From the NCBI GenBank assembly GCA_002722175.1, contig PBKU01000014.1, positions 1 to 57,734 on the forward strand: a stretch of 57,734 bases of DNA. Direction: 5' to 3'. Both the position numbers and the translations under genes were made by a program. This stretch comes from Magnetovibrio sp. Lineage in GTDB: Bacteria; Pseudomonadota; Alphaproteobacteria; Rhodospirillales; Casp-alpha2. Numbering within the stretch: the first letter of the stretch is position 1; every line of letters starts with the position of its first letter. The notes beneath the pieces are model-generated. The model was not told the origin of the DNA, searched no databases, and saw nothing but the letters and a program-made list of their open reading frames with translations. Below are positions 26,538 through 36,044 of this stretch, one piece after another.

Positions 26538-28810
26538 AGCGCTTCAACAAAAGCCTTTTTTACACGCTTAACCCCAGCTTTTTCGAAATCTACTCTCAAT
26601 TTGTCCCCGTCAATTTCGGCAATGGATCCATAGCCAAATTTTTGGTGGAAAACCCGATCCCCAAGTTTCATTGGCGATTTATTGGTATTGTCACTTGCCA
26701 TTTTACTTTTTTTACCACTATTACTTCGATTTGAGGCCATTAAAAAATTTTTCCGGTTATGGATGTAGCTATCGTCAGCTAACATATTTTTCTTTTCCAT
26801 CCGCGGGAAATTGTTTCCATACACACCAGCATCAGAATGCCATTCAATGTTCTCAATAGGGAGCTCGCTTATAAATCGGGAAGGAAGGGTGCTTTGCCAT
26901 TGACCATAAATTCGTCGATTAGCAGAAAAACAAATAAAAGCGTTGTGTTTAGCTCGAGTTAAGCCAACATAGGCTAGACGCCTTTCTTCTTCCAGCGCTC
27001 TAACACCTCGTTCGTCTAGAGCGCGTTGGTGGGGAAACAAACCTTCTTCCCACCCCGGCAAGAAAACGTTATCAAACTCTAGACCTTTAGCCCCGTGAAG
27101 TGTCATTAGGTTCACCTTATCAACGTTAATATTGTCGTCATTATCCATGATAAGGCTGACGTGTTCCAAAAATTCACTGAGACTTTGAAACTCTTCGAGA
27201 GCTGTGACTAGCTCTTTCAGGTTATCAAGGCGACCTGAGATATCGGGGTGGTCTTTTAGTTTCCACATATCTATATATCCAGATTCATCCAAGACTACAC
27301 CGGTAAGCTTAGAAGGAGGCATGGAGTCCTGAAAGTTACGCCACCGATTAAGGTCTAGAAATAGATTTGAAAATGCTGCTCGTGCGGTAGGACGAAATTC
27401 ATCTGTCTCTAACAATTCGCTAATAGCATTTGTGAGCGAAAGATTTTTTTCTCTGGCATAAAAGTGTAATGTTTGCATTGTCCTTTTACCAATGCCTCGT
27501 TTTGGGAGATTGACGATCCGCTCAAATGCCAAGTCATCGTCCGGTTGGGCCACAACTCTAAGAAATGCTATGGCATCTCGAATTTCTTGACGTTCGTAAA
27601 AACGTGGGCCCCCGATAACGCGGTAAGGTATCGCCTGAGTTATAAAGCGTTCTTCAAACTCGCGAGTTTGAAAACTTGCTCGTACTAGTATGGCTATATC
27701 ATTGAAGCTTTTCCCTTCATTCTTCAATTGCGCAACCTTATCCCCGATCCCGTATGCTTCATGTTCACCATCCCAGTAGCCAAAGACTTTTACTTTTGTG
27801 CCTTTATCGGCGTCAGTCCAGAGCGTTTTACCTAGTCTGTCCGAATTATGTTGGATTAGTCCTGATGCTGCAGCAAGTATATGCGGTGTTGAGCGGTAAT
27901 TCTTTTCAAGACGAATTATGGTTGCTCCAGGAAAATCCTGTTCAAAACGCAGAATGTTTTCGACTTCTGCTCCACGCCAAGAATATATGGACTGATCATC
28001 ATCGCCGACGCAACAGATGTTTTGATGAGATTGGGCGAGAATGCGTAACCAGAGATATTGCGCAATATTAGTATCTTGGTATTCATCCACCATGATATAG
28101 CGGAATCGTTTTTGGTATAATTCTGCAATTTCTGGATATTTTGAAAATAGTGTTAGGCAATGAAGGATTAAATCTCCAAAATCTACAGCATTAATTAACT
28201 TCAGTCGGGATTGGTAGTCACTATAAAGTCGAGCAATTTTTCCCTCTAAATTGTGTTTTTTTTCAGCGTTGGGAATTTTTTCCGGAGTAATGCCTCTATC
28301 CTTCCAACGCTGGAGTACCCCGGCAATAATTTTTGGCGACACTCGTTTTTCATCAATCTCATGAATATCTGTGAACTGCTTAATTAAGCGCACTTGGTCA
28401 TCAGTATCAAGAATTGTGAAAGTGCTGCTCAGCCCCAAGGCTTCAGCGTGTCGTCTCAAAATTCTCGCACCAATAGAATGAAAGGTTCCGAGCCACCACC
28501 CTTCAAGCGACTTATTCAAGATACTTGAAACACGGTTTTTCATTTCCCGGGCTGCTTTATTTGTAAATGTAACAGCAAGTAATTGAGATGGATTTGCAAG
28601 ATTGAGCATTAGTGTGTGGGCTAAGCGAGTTGTTAATACTCGCGTTTTACCAGTTCCGGCGCCGGCTAGGACTAAGACCGGACCTTCAGTTGCCTCAACA
28701 GCCGCTTGTTGGGCATCGTTTAGGTTTTTTAGATAACAAAGCTCTTTATTATCGGATAACAGCTTTTGAGGTGCAATATTTGGTTGGGAAGCTTTTAACT
28801 GGTCGCGCAT
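26534..28810 (-). CDS. uvrD: ATP-dependent 3'-5' DNA helicase UvrD/PcrA
   Basis: An SF1A helicase for nucleotide-excision and mismatch repair and for removing proteins from DNA. The 758-aa length is normal. Walker A is AGAGTGKT near residues 49-56 and the Walker B-like motif is VDEYQDTN. Motif III QSIYSWRGA, VNLMTLHGAKGLEFDNVF and the RLAYVGLTRAK motif VI are all visible. The C-terminal PMKLGDRVFHQKFGYGSI is the tail domain that binds RNA polymerase in PcrA. Its stop overlaps the prmA start in an ATGA, so prmA is translationally coupled to it. Confidence 0.96.
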   Translation of the reverse strand: MRDQLKASQPNIAPQKLLSDNKELCYLKNLNDAQQAAVEATEGPVLVLAGAGTGKTRVLTTRLAHTLMLNLANPSQLLAVTFTNKAAREMKNRVSSILNKSLEGWWLGTFHSIGARILRRHAEALGLSSTFTILDTDDQVRLIKQFTDIHEIDEKRVSPKIIAGVLQRWKDRGITPEKIPNAEKKHNLEGKIARLYSDYQSRLKLINAVDFGDLILHCLTLFSKYPEIAELYQKRFRYIMVDEYQDTNIAQYLWLRILAQSHQNICCVGDDDQSIYSWRGAEVENILRFEQDFPGATIIRLEKNYRSTPHILAAASGLIQHNSDRLGKTLWTDADKGTKVKVFGYWDGEHEAYGIGDKVAQLKNEGKSFNDIAILVRASFQTREFEERFITQAIPYRVIGGPRFYERQEIRDAIAFLRVVAQPDDDLAFERIVNLPKRGIGKRTMQTLHFYAREKNLSLTNAISELLETDEFRPTARAAFSNLFLDLNRWRNFQDSMPPSKLTGVVLDESGYIDMWKLKDHPDISGRLDNLKELVTALEEFQSLSEFLEHVSLIMDNDDNINVDKVNLMTLHGAKGLEFDNVFLPGWEEGLFPHQRALDERGVRALEEERRLAYVGLTRAKHNAFICFSANRRIYGQWQSTLPSRFISELPIENIEWHSDAGVYGNNFPRMEKKNMLADDSYIHNRKNFLMASNRSNSGKKSKMASDNTNKSPMKLGDRVFHQKFGYGSIAEIDGDKLRVDFEKAGVKRVKKAFVEAL

Positions 28811-29102
28811 ACGCGGATTCTAACATCCCCCTATAATTTTTAAAGTATTCAATTGTATTTTCCTTCAAAAAGAATGTTCTGGGTATAAAAAAAGTTTTTG
28901 TGTTTTAGCAATAGGTTTAGATTGGTGTCTGCAACTTGATCTATTAGAGAACTTCTAAAGAGAGAAATGTTTTTCTTTTGTTTTCTTTTGTATCAAACTA
29001 AAAGGAGTAAAACGCAAGCGGAATGCAGTTGACTTTGCAAGTTCATGCATTGTTATCTGAAAGAATTGCTCTTTGAGAAAATTAAAACTAATATCCTCTA
29101 TT

Positions 29103-29176
29103 TGGCTGGGGCGCCTGGATTCGAACCAGGGATCACGATACCAAAAACCGTTGCCTTACCGCTTGGCCACGCCCCA
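29103..29176 (-). tRNA. tRNA-Gln (anticodon TTG)
   Basis: A complete cloverleaf on the minus strand. The acceptor stem TGGGGCG pairs with CGCCCCA, the D-arm contains GGCCAAGCGGTAAGGC, the anticodon loop is TTTTTGGT with anticodon TTG, and the T-arm has GGTTCGAATCC. The 3' CCA is encoded (29103-29105). tRNA-Gln next to ispE is frequent in alphaproteobacteria. Confidence 0.96.
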
Positions 29177-29249
29177 AATGTCGCTTTAACATAGGGCTTA
29201 TCGCCTCTATTCGCAAGCCGATGTGATTATGAAACCATTCAAGCTTTTT

Positions 29250-30113
29250 TCATGGTATTAACCGTGTTTTTTTTATCCACCAAGCAGGATGTTCTTTTTT
29301 TAGAAGCTGTTCCGCCAATTTCGCTGAAGAAGGGTCTCCAAACAAACCAAAACATGTAGCCCCACTTCCTGACATTCGAGAGATCAAAATATTTGGAATA
29401 TTAGCAAGCGAGTTCAATGCTTCAGCTATTTCAGGAAAAAGGCTTATAGCTGAATTTTCAAGATCATTTTGACGCTCAGAAAGTAACACAGCTAGTGATT
29501 TTACGTCTTTAGGTGGTTTGTTGAACCTAGAAATTGGGGAGAACTTTGGTAAGTGGGACGAAAATACTTTAGCTGTTTCAATAGGGATCCCGGGGTTTAC
29601 CAAAACTAGCCAAAAAGCTGGTATAGTTGGGGGTGAAATAAGAACTTCCCCTACGCCACCGATATAAGATGACTGTCGTTTTAGGCAAACCGGAATGTCA
29701 GCGCCAAGCGATAGAGCCAAGTTCATTAATTTATTTTGATCAAGCGAAACATTCCAAAAACGCCTTAATAGCGAAATTACCGTAGCTGCATCGCTTGATC
29801 CTCCCCCAATGCCTGAAGCGACAGGCAAATTTTTGCAAAGGGTGATTTTAGCGCCGACTTTTACATTTGCGAGAGCCTTAAGCCATTTGGCTGCTTTCAC
29901 TACAATATTTTCTGAAGTTGAGGGTAAAAAGTCTGAAAAAGGGCCATGTGATGATAGCTCAATACCGTCTGCTTTTTCAATTGAGATATTGTCACCAATC
30001 TCTGGAAATACAACCAGGCTATCTAATTCATGGTATCCATCTTTCCGTTTGCCTGTGATATGAAGGTAAAGGTTGATTTTTGCAGGAGCGATATCAGTTA
30101 GCTTGTTTTCCAA
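29250..30113 (-). CDS. ispE: 4-diphosphocytidyl-2-C-methyl-D-erythritol kinase
   Basis: Phosphorylates CDP-methylerythritol in the MEP isoprenoid pathway. A GHMP kinase: the N-terminal APAKINLYLHITGKRKDGYHELDSLV is diagnostic, and the ATP loop is LPVASGIGGGSSDAATV. The C-terminal SRMSGSGATCFGLF is motif 3. The frame extends to an ATG at 30155, which would overlap the preceding TPR gene by 62 nt. A TTG at 30113 reduces the overlap to 20 nt and fits the family N-terminus. The ATG at 30143 is a third choice, and no Shine-Dalgarno sequence settles it. It lies in the ETF-QO, TPR, ispE, tRNA-Gln block. Confidence 0.93.
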   Translation of the reverse strand: MENKLTDIAPAKINLYLHITGKRKDGYHELDSLVVFPEIGDNISIEKADGIELSSHGPFSDFLPSTSENIVVKAAKWLKALANVKVGAKITLCKNLPVASGIGGGSSDAATVISLLRRFWNVSLDQNKLMNLALSLGADIPVCLKRQSSYIGGVGEVLISPPTIPAFWLVLVNPGIPIETAKVFSSHLPKFSPISRFNKPPKDVKSLAVLLSERQNDLENSAISLFPEIAEALNSLANIPNILISRMSGSGATCFGLFGDPSSAKLAEQLLKKEHPAWWIKKTRLIP

Positions 30114-31830
30114 TTTCTTCAACCTCAACGGTTTTAGATTCATCAGATAGGCCATTGTTTAATTTTTGTACTAGTATTTTTTTAAGGTCCGGTTCTGGAT
30201 TGAGAGCGAGGGCATGATTCCATTGAAATTTTGCTTCTAGCTTGCGTCCAACTTTCCAATAGGCGTCCCCTAGATGGTCGTTGATGATAGGATCCTCAGA
30301 TCTCAGCTCAACAGCACGCTCTAGCTCTGGGATGGCTCTGTTATATTTTTCAAGTTGATAATAAGCCCAGCCTAAACTATCAATTATATAGCCACTATTC
30401 GGTCGCAGCTTTACGGCAGTCTTTACCATTTCAAGTGCGCGCTCTAGATGTTTCCCCTTTTCAATCCAAGAATATCCCAGATAATTTAAGACATCAGGTT
30501 GGCTTGGTTTTAGCTCTAGGGCCTTTAAGAAATCGATTTCTGCCCTAGGCCAAATTTTTGCTCGTTCAAGGGAAATAGCACGGGTATATAGGTAACGCCA
30601 GTGATGTTTTTTTGGCGTTCCGAGAACAGAAAAAGCACGGTCGTAGGCGTTAATTGCGTCAGTCCAACGTTTATGACGGCGAAAAATATCACCGATGGCA
30701 AATAGCGATAAATAGTCGGTTGGATTTTTCTTGGCTAGCACTTCTAGCTTTTTTATCGCAGTATCAAATTGACCCATATCATCCAGATTTCCAGCGACTC
30801 TCAATTGAGCAGTTTTAAAAAAAACTGAGCTTTGATTTATTTTTTTTAGTAACTGATTGGCCGACGCATATCGCTTTTCATTTATCATAATGTCAGAGAC
30901 CAGTATAAGTGCAGACGGGAAGTTAGGCTTAATGTAAAGAGCCAATTGGCCAAGCAGTAAAGCAGTGTCCATACTAGCTTGGTTATAAAGCATGCTCGCT
31001 ATTTCAAAAAGTGCTTCAGCAATCCCATCGCTAGGTAACGTTGAGATAACTGGAGGTTTCTTTTGAGTTTTAATACGCTCTATGTTTTTCTGCAGTGTAT
31101 TTGAAGAAGGACGTACCGCTAAAAATGCATTATAAATTTCAAGTGCTTTGTCTTTTCTTCCTTGTCGCTCGTAAATTACTCCCAATAATTTAGCTATCTT
31201 ATAAGAACCGCTTCCAGCCCCGCTGAAAACTTTGACAAGATGGCTTTCGGCTTCTGACAATTTACCTTCGTGTTCTAGCATTAGGCCCGTATGCAAGGCA
31301 AACATAGCCACCGTCGTTTTATTTTCTCTGAGAGGCTCTAAAGCCATTAATGCTGCGCTTTTTTTCCCAGAGGCAAACTCGGCCCACCCCCTAGCTGGTG
31401 GTAAAAGAAAAGCAAGTAATCCCTTGGGGTCAAGTGTCTTTGCTCGAGCGAGTAGATCACCCCACCTGCCTTCTTTTGCAGCTACTGATAATAACACTGT
31501 ATTGGCGATCTGGGCCTTTGGTGATGCTTCAAGCGTACGCGCTGCCAGGGCTCTTGCTTTTTGAATTCGACCTTCCATAATATTCAATATGAATGCACGC
31601 CTTAATATATCTTTGTTGTTAGGTGCACGCTTTAAAGCCGAGCTAAGATAAGTTGCCGCATTCGGGATGTCTCTAATTGATTGGGCAAACTGTCCGGCTA
31701 ACAAAGTTCCGGATAAGGACCAATGCGCGGGTGTATTATTATTTTTGGCGGAGCCCTTTAGGGGTGAGAGGAAAGTAATTATAAAGCTAATACTTATGGA
31801 AATTACCGTTAGAGATTTCAGAATCCTCAT
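30094..31830 (-). CDS. Large exported TPR protein
   Basis: A 578-aa tetratricopeptide-repeat protein with a signal peptide (residues 1-28, ending at KGSAK). Repeats run nearly throughout; the clearest are in the C-terminal half: YLGYSWIEKGKHLERALEMV, SLGWAYYQLEKYNRAIPELERAV and HLGDAYWKVGRKLEAKF. It is the protein generally found between ETF-QO and ispE in alphaproteobacteria; its function is unknown, with an envelope assembly or scaffolding role inferred from the signal peptide and repeats. Its end overlaps the beginning of ispE, implying coupled translation. Confidence 0.87.
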   Translation of the reverse strand: MRILKSLTVISISISFIITFLSPLKGSAKNNNTPAHWSLSGTLLAGQFAQSIRDIPNAATYLSSALKRAPNNKDILRRAFILNIMEGRIQKARALAARTLEASPKAQIANTVLLSVAAKEGRWGDLLARAKTLDPKGLLAFLLPPARGWAEFASGKKSAALMALEPLRENKTTVAMFALHTGLMLEHEGKLSEAESHLVKVFSGAGSGSYKIAKLLGVIYERQGRKDKALEIYNAFLAVRPSSNTLQKNIERIKTQKKPPVISTLPSDGIAEALFEIASMLYNQASMDTALLLGQLALYIKPNFPSALILVSDIMINEKRYASANQLLKKINQSSVFFKTAQLRVAGNLDDMGQFDTAIKKLEVLAKKNPTDYLSLFAIGDIFRRHKRWTDAINAYDRAFSVLGTPKKHHWRYLYTRAISLERAKIWPRAEIDFLKALELKPSQPDVLNYLGYSWIEKGKHLERALEMVKTAVKLRPNSGYIIDSLGWAYYQLEKYNRAIPELERAVELRSEDPIINDHLGDAYWKVGRKLEAKFQWNHALALNPEPDLKKILVQKLNNGLSDESKTVEVEEIGKQAN

Positions 31831-31984
31831 TTTACTAACCTAACCAGTTTAATTTATGTAAGGTGTAATTTTGTTAATCGTTTGATCCACAGCGCCCGAA
31901 GGCTTTAGTAATTAGTATCCAATTATAACTATTTGGAATTAAACTTGCTATGTGATAGATGACATAACGCTTATTTCTTGATTT

Positions 31985-33667
31985 CTACATGTTTGGATAG
32001 TTTGGTCCACCACCGCCTTCTGGAGCAATCCATTGGATGTTTTGCGTGGGGTCTTTAATATCACAAGTCTTGCAATGAAGGCAATTTTGGGCGTTGATGT
32101 GCAGAATTTTTTCTGCTTTTTCTTGTGAATCAACAAATTCATAAACCCCTGCTGGGCAAAACCTAGCTTCGGGGCCGTGGTACCTTGCTAGGTTGGTGCT
32201 TACGGGAACAGCTGAATTTTTTAGGATCAAATGGACAGGTTGATCTTCTTCGTGGTTTGTTCCTGAAAAGGACACATTAGTTAACTTGTCAAACGTTATT
32301 ACACCATCTGATTTTGGATAATGAATTTTAGGCGAGTTTTCCTTTGAGTCCAATTGTTCATGATCATTCTTGTGTTCAAAGGTCCAAGGGATTAAAAAAC
32401 CAAGCATTAGATTATTAATCCACATTTCTATTCCTGCATACAGCGTCCCCCAAAAAACACCAAACTTTGAAAGCGCTGGTCGCGCATTTCGAACTTTATG
32501 TAGCTCTTGATAAACCCAGGATTCTTTAAATCCCCTTTGATATTGATGTAACACTTTATTTTTTTCACTTGAGAAAATTGCTTTAAATGCACTCTCAGCG
32601 GCGATCATTCCAGATTTCATTGCGTTGTGAGTTCCCTTAATTCGTGGGACATTAAGAAAACCGGCTGAGCAACCGATCAACGCTCCTCCAGGGAATACAA
32701 ATTTGGGGATAGATTGAAATCCACCTTCATTAATAGCCCGGGCTCCATAGGCAACCCGCCGACCATTTTCCAGTAAGGGCTTAATTGCGGGGTGTAATTT
32801 ATATTGCTGCATCTCCTCATAAGGAGACAGGTAAGGATTCTTGTAGTCCAACCCAACAACAAAACCAATTGAAACTTGGTGGTTTTCTTGATGATAAATA
32901 AATCCACCGCCCACAGTGCTTTTTAGAGGCCACCCTTGGCTATGGATAACGAGTCCCGGTTTGTGAACGTTTGCTGAAACATCCCAAAGTTCTTTAATTC
33001 CAATGCCATATGTTTGTGGCTGGCAATCGGACCGTAAATTAAACTGTTTCATCAATTGTTGAGACAAATGTCCCCGTGCTCCCTCTGCAAAAAATGTGTA
33101 TTTAGCATGCAGTTCAATCCCTGCGGTAAAGTTGCTGTTTGGAAGGCCATTTTTGTTTAAGCCTGTATTTCCGGTGGCTATGCCCTTTACCGTTCCCTCA
33201 TTATCGAACAGTACTTCAGTTGCCGCAAAGCCAGGATAGATTTCCACTCCCATTTTCTCGGCTTCTTCCGCGAGCCAGCGGCAAAAATTACCTAAGGAGA
33301 GAGTAAAACAGCCTTTGTTAGAAATCATAGGAGGAAACAAAAAATGGGGCAGTTTGTATTTTCTAGTTTTAGTTAAAAACCAATGTTGATTTTCTACTAC
33401 AGGGACGCCGATAGGTGCATCTTGCTCTTTCCAGTTAGGAATTAATTCATTTAAGGCTTTCGGATCAAGAATCGCCCCTGACAAAATGTGCGCACCAATT
33501 TCTGACCCTTTTTCAATAATGCAAACCGAAAGGTCTCGTTTTTCTTTATCTGCCAACTGCTTCAATCGTATTGCCGCGGCTAAACCTGATGGGCCGCCCC
33601 CAACAATTACAACATCAAATTCTAAAACCTCTCGGTCAAGATTATTAAGATCAATCAGGTTATTCAT
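31985..33667 (-). CDS. Electron transfer flavoprotein-ubiquinone oxidoreductase
   Basis: Passes electrons from ETF (fed by acyl-CoA and other dehydrogenases) into the ubiquinone pool at the inner membrane. About 560 aa. The FAD motif GGGPSGLAAAIRL begins at residue 23. The middle part has GCSAGFLNVPRIKGTHNAMKSG. The C-terminal [4Fe-4S] domain carries CPAGVYEF and NCLHCKTCDIKDPTQNIQW, ending in EGGGGPNYPNM. The frame begins 12 codons earlier (33703), but the ATG at 33667 has GGAGAC upstream and is preferred. It is divergent from the UDG gene and heads the TPR-ispE block. No etfA or etfB is in the window. Confidence 0.96.
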   Translation of the reverse strand: MNNLIDLNNLDREVLEFDVVIVGGGPSGLAAAIRLKQLADKEKRDLSVCIIEKGSEIGAHILSGAILDPKALNELIPNWKEQDAPIGVPVVENQHWFLTKTRKYKLPHFLFPPMISNKGCFTLSLGNFCRWLAEEAEKMGVEIYPGFAATEVLFDNEGTVKGIATGNTGLNKNGLPNSNFTAGIELHAKYTFFAEGARGHLSQQLMKQFNLRSDCQPQTYGIGIKELWDVSANVHKPGLVIHSQGWPLKSTVGGGFIYHQENHQVSIGFVVGLDYKNPYLSPYEEMQQYKLHPAIKPLLENGRRVAYGARAINEGGFQSIPKFVFPGGALIGCSAGFLNVPRIKGTHNAMKSGMIAAESAFKAIFSSEKNKVLHQYQRGFKESWVYQELHKVRNARPALSKFGVFWGTLYAGIEMWINNLMLGFLIPWTFEHKNDHEQLDSKENSPKIHYPKSDGVITFDKLTNVSFSGTNHEEDQPVHLILKNSAVPVSTNLARYHGPEARFCPAGVYEFVDSQEKAEKILHINAQNCLHCKTCDIKDPTQNIQWIAPEGGGGPNYPNM

Positions 33668-33808
33668 ATTATATGTCTCCAATTCCCAAAGAAAGCTCGA
33701 CACATAGAACAGGATATATCAGGATTACATTTTCCACCAGATTTTGGAAAAGGTAAAATATTGAGATAACCTATACCTATCATATTATGATTTTTGTGGA
33801 AAAAGAAT

Positions 33809-34609
33809 ATGGATATAGATAAAAAACTCAATGATCTATTAAATTGGTATTTAGTTGCTGGGGTTGATGAGACAATAGGGGACCAGCCTACAGATCGATT
33901 TGAAATTTTAGGGCAAAAAAAACAAACGAGCGAAGAAGTTCTCCCTAATACAACGCAACCTAAAGATGGTGGTTCAATAATCCCCAAAAACCAATCAGAC
34001 ATGTACCATCAAGACAAAATTGCAAGCTCAGTCCAGTCTTTGAAGGAACTAAAAGCGGAGTTGCTGGATTTTGATCAATGTCCTTTAAAACGGACCGCCA
34101 CTAATCTAGTGTTTGTAGATGGGAGCATCAATCCATCTGTACTATTCATTGGAGAGGCGCCTGGAGCCGAAGAAGACAGGGTTGGACGGCCTTTTGTCGG
34201 ACCAAGCGGTAGATTATTGGATCTGATGCTGGCATCTATAGGCCTTGATCGCGGGCGGGTCTTAATTTCAAATACGGTCTTTTGGCGCCCTCCAGGGAAT
34301 AGGACGCCTACAGCATTAGAGGTGTCTTCATGTTATCCGTTTATAGAAAAATTGATTGAATTAACGCTCCCAAAGTTAATTGTAGCCCTTGGTGGACCGG
34401 CTGCCAGAACCCTTCTCAACCAAAAGGTTGGAGTAAGCAAGATACGTGGCAAGTGGTTTGCTTTTGGGTCACCGAATCTAAAGCAAGAAATACCGGCAAC
34501 CGTTATGTTCCATCCTGCTTATCTTTTACGTTCACCAGATCAGAAGAAGTTGGCCTGGCGTGATATGCGAATGATAGAAAAAAAATTAAAAGAGCTTAAT
34601 ATGCGCTGA
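33809..34609 (+). CDS. Uracil-DNA glycosylase, family 4-like
   Basis: Removes uracil from DNA to begin base-excision repair. About 266 aa. An N-terminal region typical of alphaproteobacterial members (LLNWYLVAGVDETIGD) is followed by CPLKRTATNLVF and the catalytic GEAPGAEEDRVGRPFVG at residues 115-131. Downstream come NTVFWRPPGNRTP and the C-terminal MFHPAYLLRSP. Only one Cys is seen at the first iron-sulphur ligand region (Cys91), as in many relatives. The frame opens at a TTG at 33794; the ATG at 33809 fits better. It is divergent from ETF-QO and stands 186 bp before tsaE. Confidence 0.92.
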   Translation: MDIDKKLNDLLNWYLVAGVDETIGDQPTDRFEILGQKKQTSEEVLPNTTQPKDGGSIIPKNQSDMYHQDKIASSVQSLKELKAELLDFDQCPLKRTATNLVFVDGSINPSVLFIGEAPGAEEDRVGRPFVGPSGRLLDLMLASIGLDRGRVLISNTVFWRPPGNRTPTALEVSSCYPFIEKLIELTLPKLIVALGGPAARTLLNQKVGVSKIRGKWFAFGSPNLKQEIPATVMFHPAYLLRSPDQKKLAWRDMRMIEKKLKELNMR

Positions 34610-34795
34610 AAAAAGCCAGGCACTACAGTGTAATTTTACCGTCAATGTATTTTCTTGATATTGGGACCTAGCTTGTACTTCTCAATCAACAATAACTTAT
34701 TTTATCTTTTACTCATCTGGCTGTATTGATTTTTTGCCTGTTTCAACAATATAGTTTGATTAAAGTACGGTTTAAGAAGCGAAAACGACAGTGTT

Positions 34796-35272
34796 ATGCA
34801 AAAAAAAAATAAAGAGAATGGTATTGAATTTTTTGTTGAGTCGGAAAAAGATACAGAACTGATAGCGAGACGTCTGGCAAAAATAGTTCAGAAGAAAGAC
34901 ATAGTCGCTCTTTCAGGTGACCTTGGTGTAGGTAAGACAGTTTTTGCTAGGGCATTTATTAATGCTCTTCCAGGTGCCCTAGAAGAAGTATTGAGCCCAA
35001 GCTTTCCAATTCTCCAAATTTATGAACGGGCCAAGGTTGAAGTATACCATTTTGATTTTTTCCGATTAGAAAAGCCTGAAGACGCCTTCGAATTGGGCAT
35101 TGAAGAAGCTTTTGGGTGTGCAATTTCTTTAATCGAGTGGCCTGAGCGCTTGGACTTTTTCTTGCCAAAAAAATCATTAGAGATTGAGATAAGCTTTTTA
35201 GGGGGTGTTACGGAACGGGTAATAAAAATGTCGGGCTCGAAGGTTTGGTCTAAAAGGATAAGAAATATTTAA
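34796..35272 (+). CDS. tsaE: tRNA threonylcarbamoyladenosine biosynthesis ATPase TsaE
   Basis: Partner of TsaD and TsaB in making t6A37 in ANN-reading tRNAs. The 158-aa protein has Walker A GDLGVGKT at residues 41-48, SPSFPILQIYE and the HFDFFRLE and SLIEWPERL motifs. The gene begins ATG-C-A10-T (34796 onward), an unusual homopolymer in the second to fifth codons that reads in frame as MQKKN. It starts the tsaE, nucleotidyltransferase, addB, addA, trxA run. The phosphotransferase normally found after tsaE in this cluster is absent. Confidence 0.95.
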   Translation: MQKKNKENGIEFFVESEKDTELIARRLAKIVQKKDIVALSGDLGVGKTVFARAFINALPGALEEVLSPSFPILQIYERAKVEVYHFDFFRLEKPEDAFELGIEEAFGCAISLIEWPERLDFFLPKKSLEIEISFLGGVTERVIKMSGSKVWSKRIRNI

Positions 35273-35307
35273 GTGTGGATTTATGAAACATTTAGGGAAA
35301 CCATAAT

Positions 35308-36039
35308 TTGATTATTCCAAAAACAGCAATGCTGCTTGCGGCTGGTCTAGGGACACGTATGCGGCCAATTACAAAAACAATACCAAAGCCAATGGTTAAA
35401 GTTCTTAATAGAAGTTTGATAAACCACATTCTTGACCGCCTTATTGAAGTAGGTGTTAGGCGCGTTATTGTTAATTTATATTATCAAGGAGAACGTTTAA
35501 GAGGTCATTTGTCCCATCGTGACGATATAGAAATTCTCTTTTCAGAAGAAAAGGAGAGGCTCGAAACGGGGGGAGGAATTGTCAATGCTTTGAATTTGAT
35601 AGGGAATCAACCATTTTTTGTTATTAACACAGATAGCCTATGGTTAGATGGACCTGCGAAAGCCCTAGAGAGATTAAGTGAGGAGTGGAGGCCCAAAACT
35701 ATGGATGGGATATTACTACTTCATTCAACAGTGAATGCCCACGGTTATAGTGGGCTAGGTGATTTTGTGGTTACGCCAGATGGAGTTTTGTTTCGGAGAC
35801 CTGAATCATATGTGTCGCCATGGCTATTCACTGGGATTCAGATTTTACATCCTCGGGTTTTTAAAGGCGTGTCCATCGCCAAATTTTCTCTAAATATTAT
35901 TTATAATGAAGTGATAGAAAGGAAGAGATTATTTGGCTGCATCCATGATGGCGAGTGGTTTCACATCGGGACACCAATGGCATTAAAGGAAGCAGAATTG
36001 TTTCTTGGCAATCGCTACTCCGAAAAGAAACACCGGTAA
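35308..36039 (+). CDS. Nucleotidyltransferase, MurU-like (sugar-phosphate NTP transferase)
   Basis: A 243-aa GT-A-fold nucleotidyltransferase. The N-terminal MLLAAGLGTRMRPIT plus PKPMVKV is the NTP-binding signature, followed by NTDSLW with the metal Asp. Proteins at this place in the cluster are like MurU, which makes UDP-MurNAc from MurNAc-1-phosphate in peptidoglycan recycling together with the kinase AmgK. No AmgK-like gene lies here, so the substrate may differ. The start is a TTG at 35308 (MIIPKTAM), which keeps the usual N-terminus; the ATG at codon 8 would cut the first strand. addB starts 5 bp after its stop. Confidence 0.85.
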   Translation: MIIPKTAMLLAAGLGTRMRPITKTIPKPMVKVLNRSLINHILDRLIEVGVRRVIVNLYYQGERLRGHLSHRDDIEILFSEEKERLETGGGIVNALNLIGNQPFFVINTDSLWLDGPAKALERLSEEWRPKTMDGILLLHSTVNAHGYSGLGDFVVTPDGVLFRRPESYVSPWLFTGIQILHPRVFKGVSIAKFSLNIIYNEVIERKRLFGCIHDGEWFHIGTPMALKEAELFLGNRYSEKKHR

Positions 36040-36044
36040 TATTT

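Noticed and set aside
28950..29100. Repeats of TTTTCTTTTG and a 17-codon frame before tRNA-Gln
   Set aside because: Two short copies in low-complexity DNA and a tiny frame without support.
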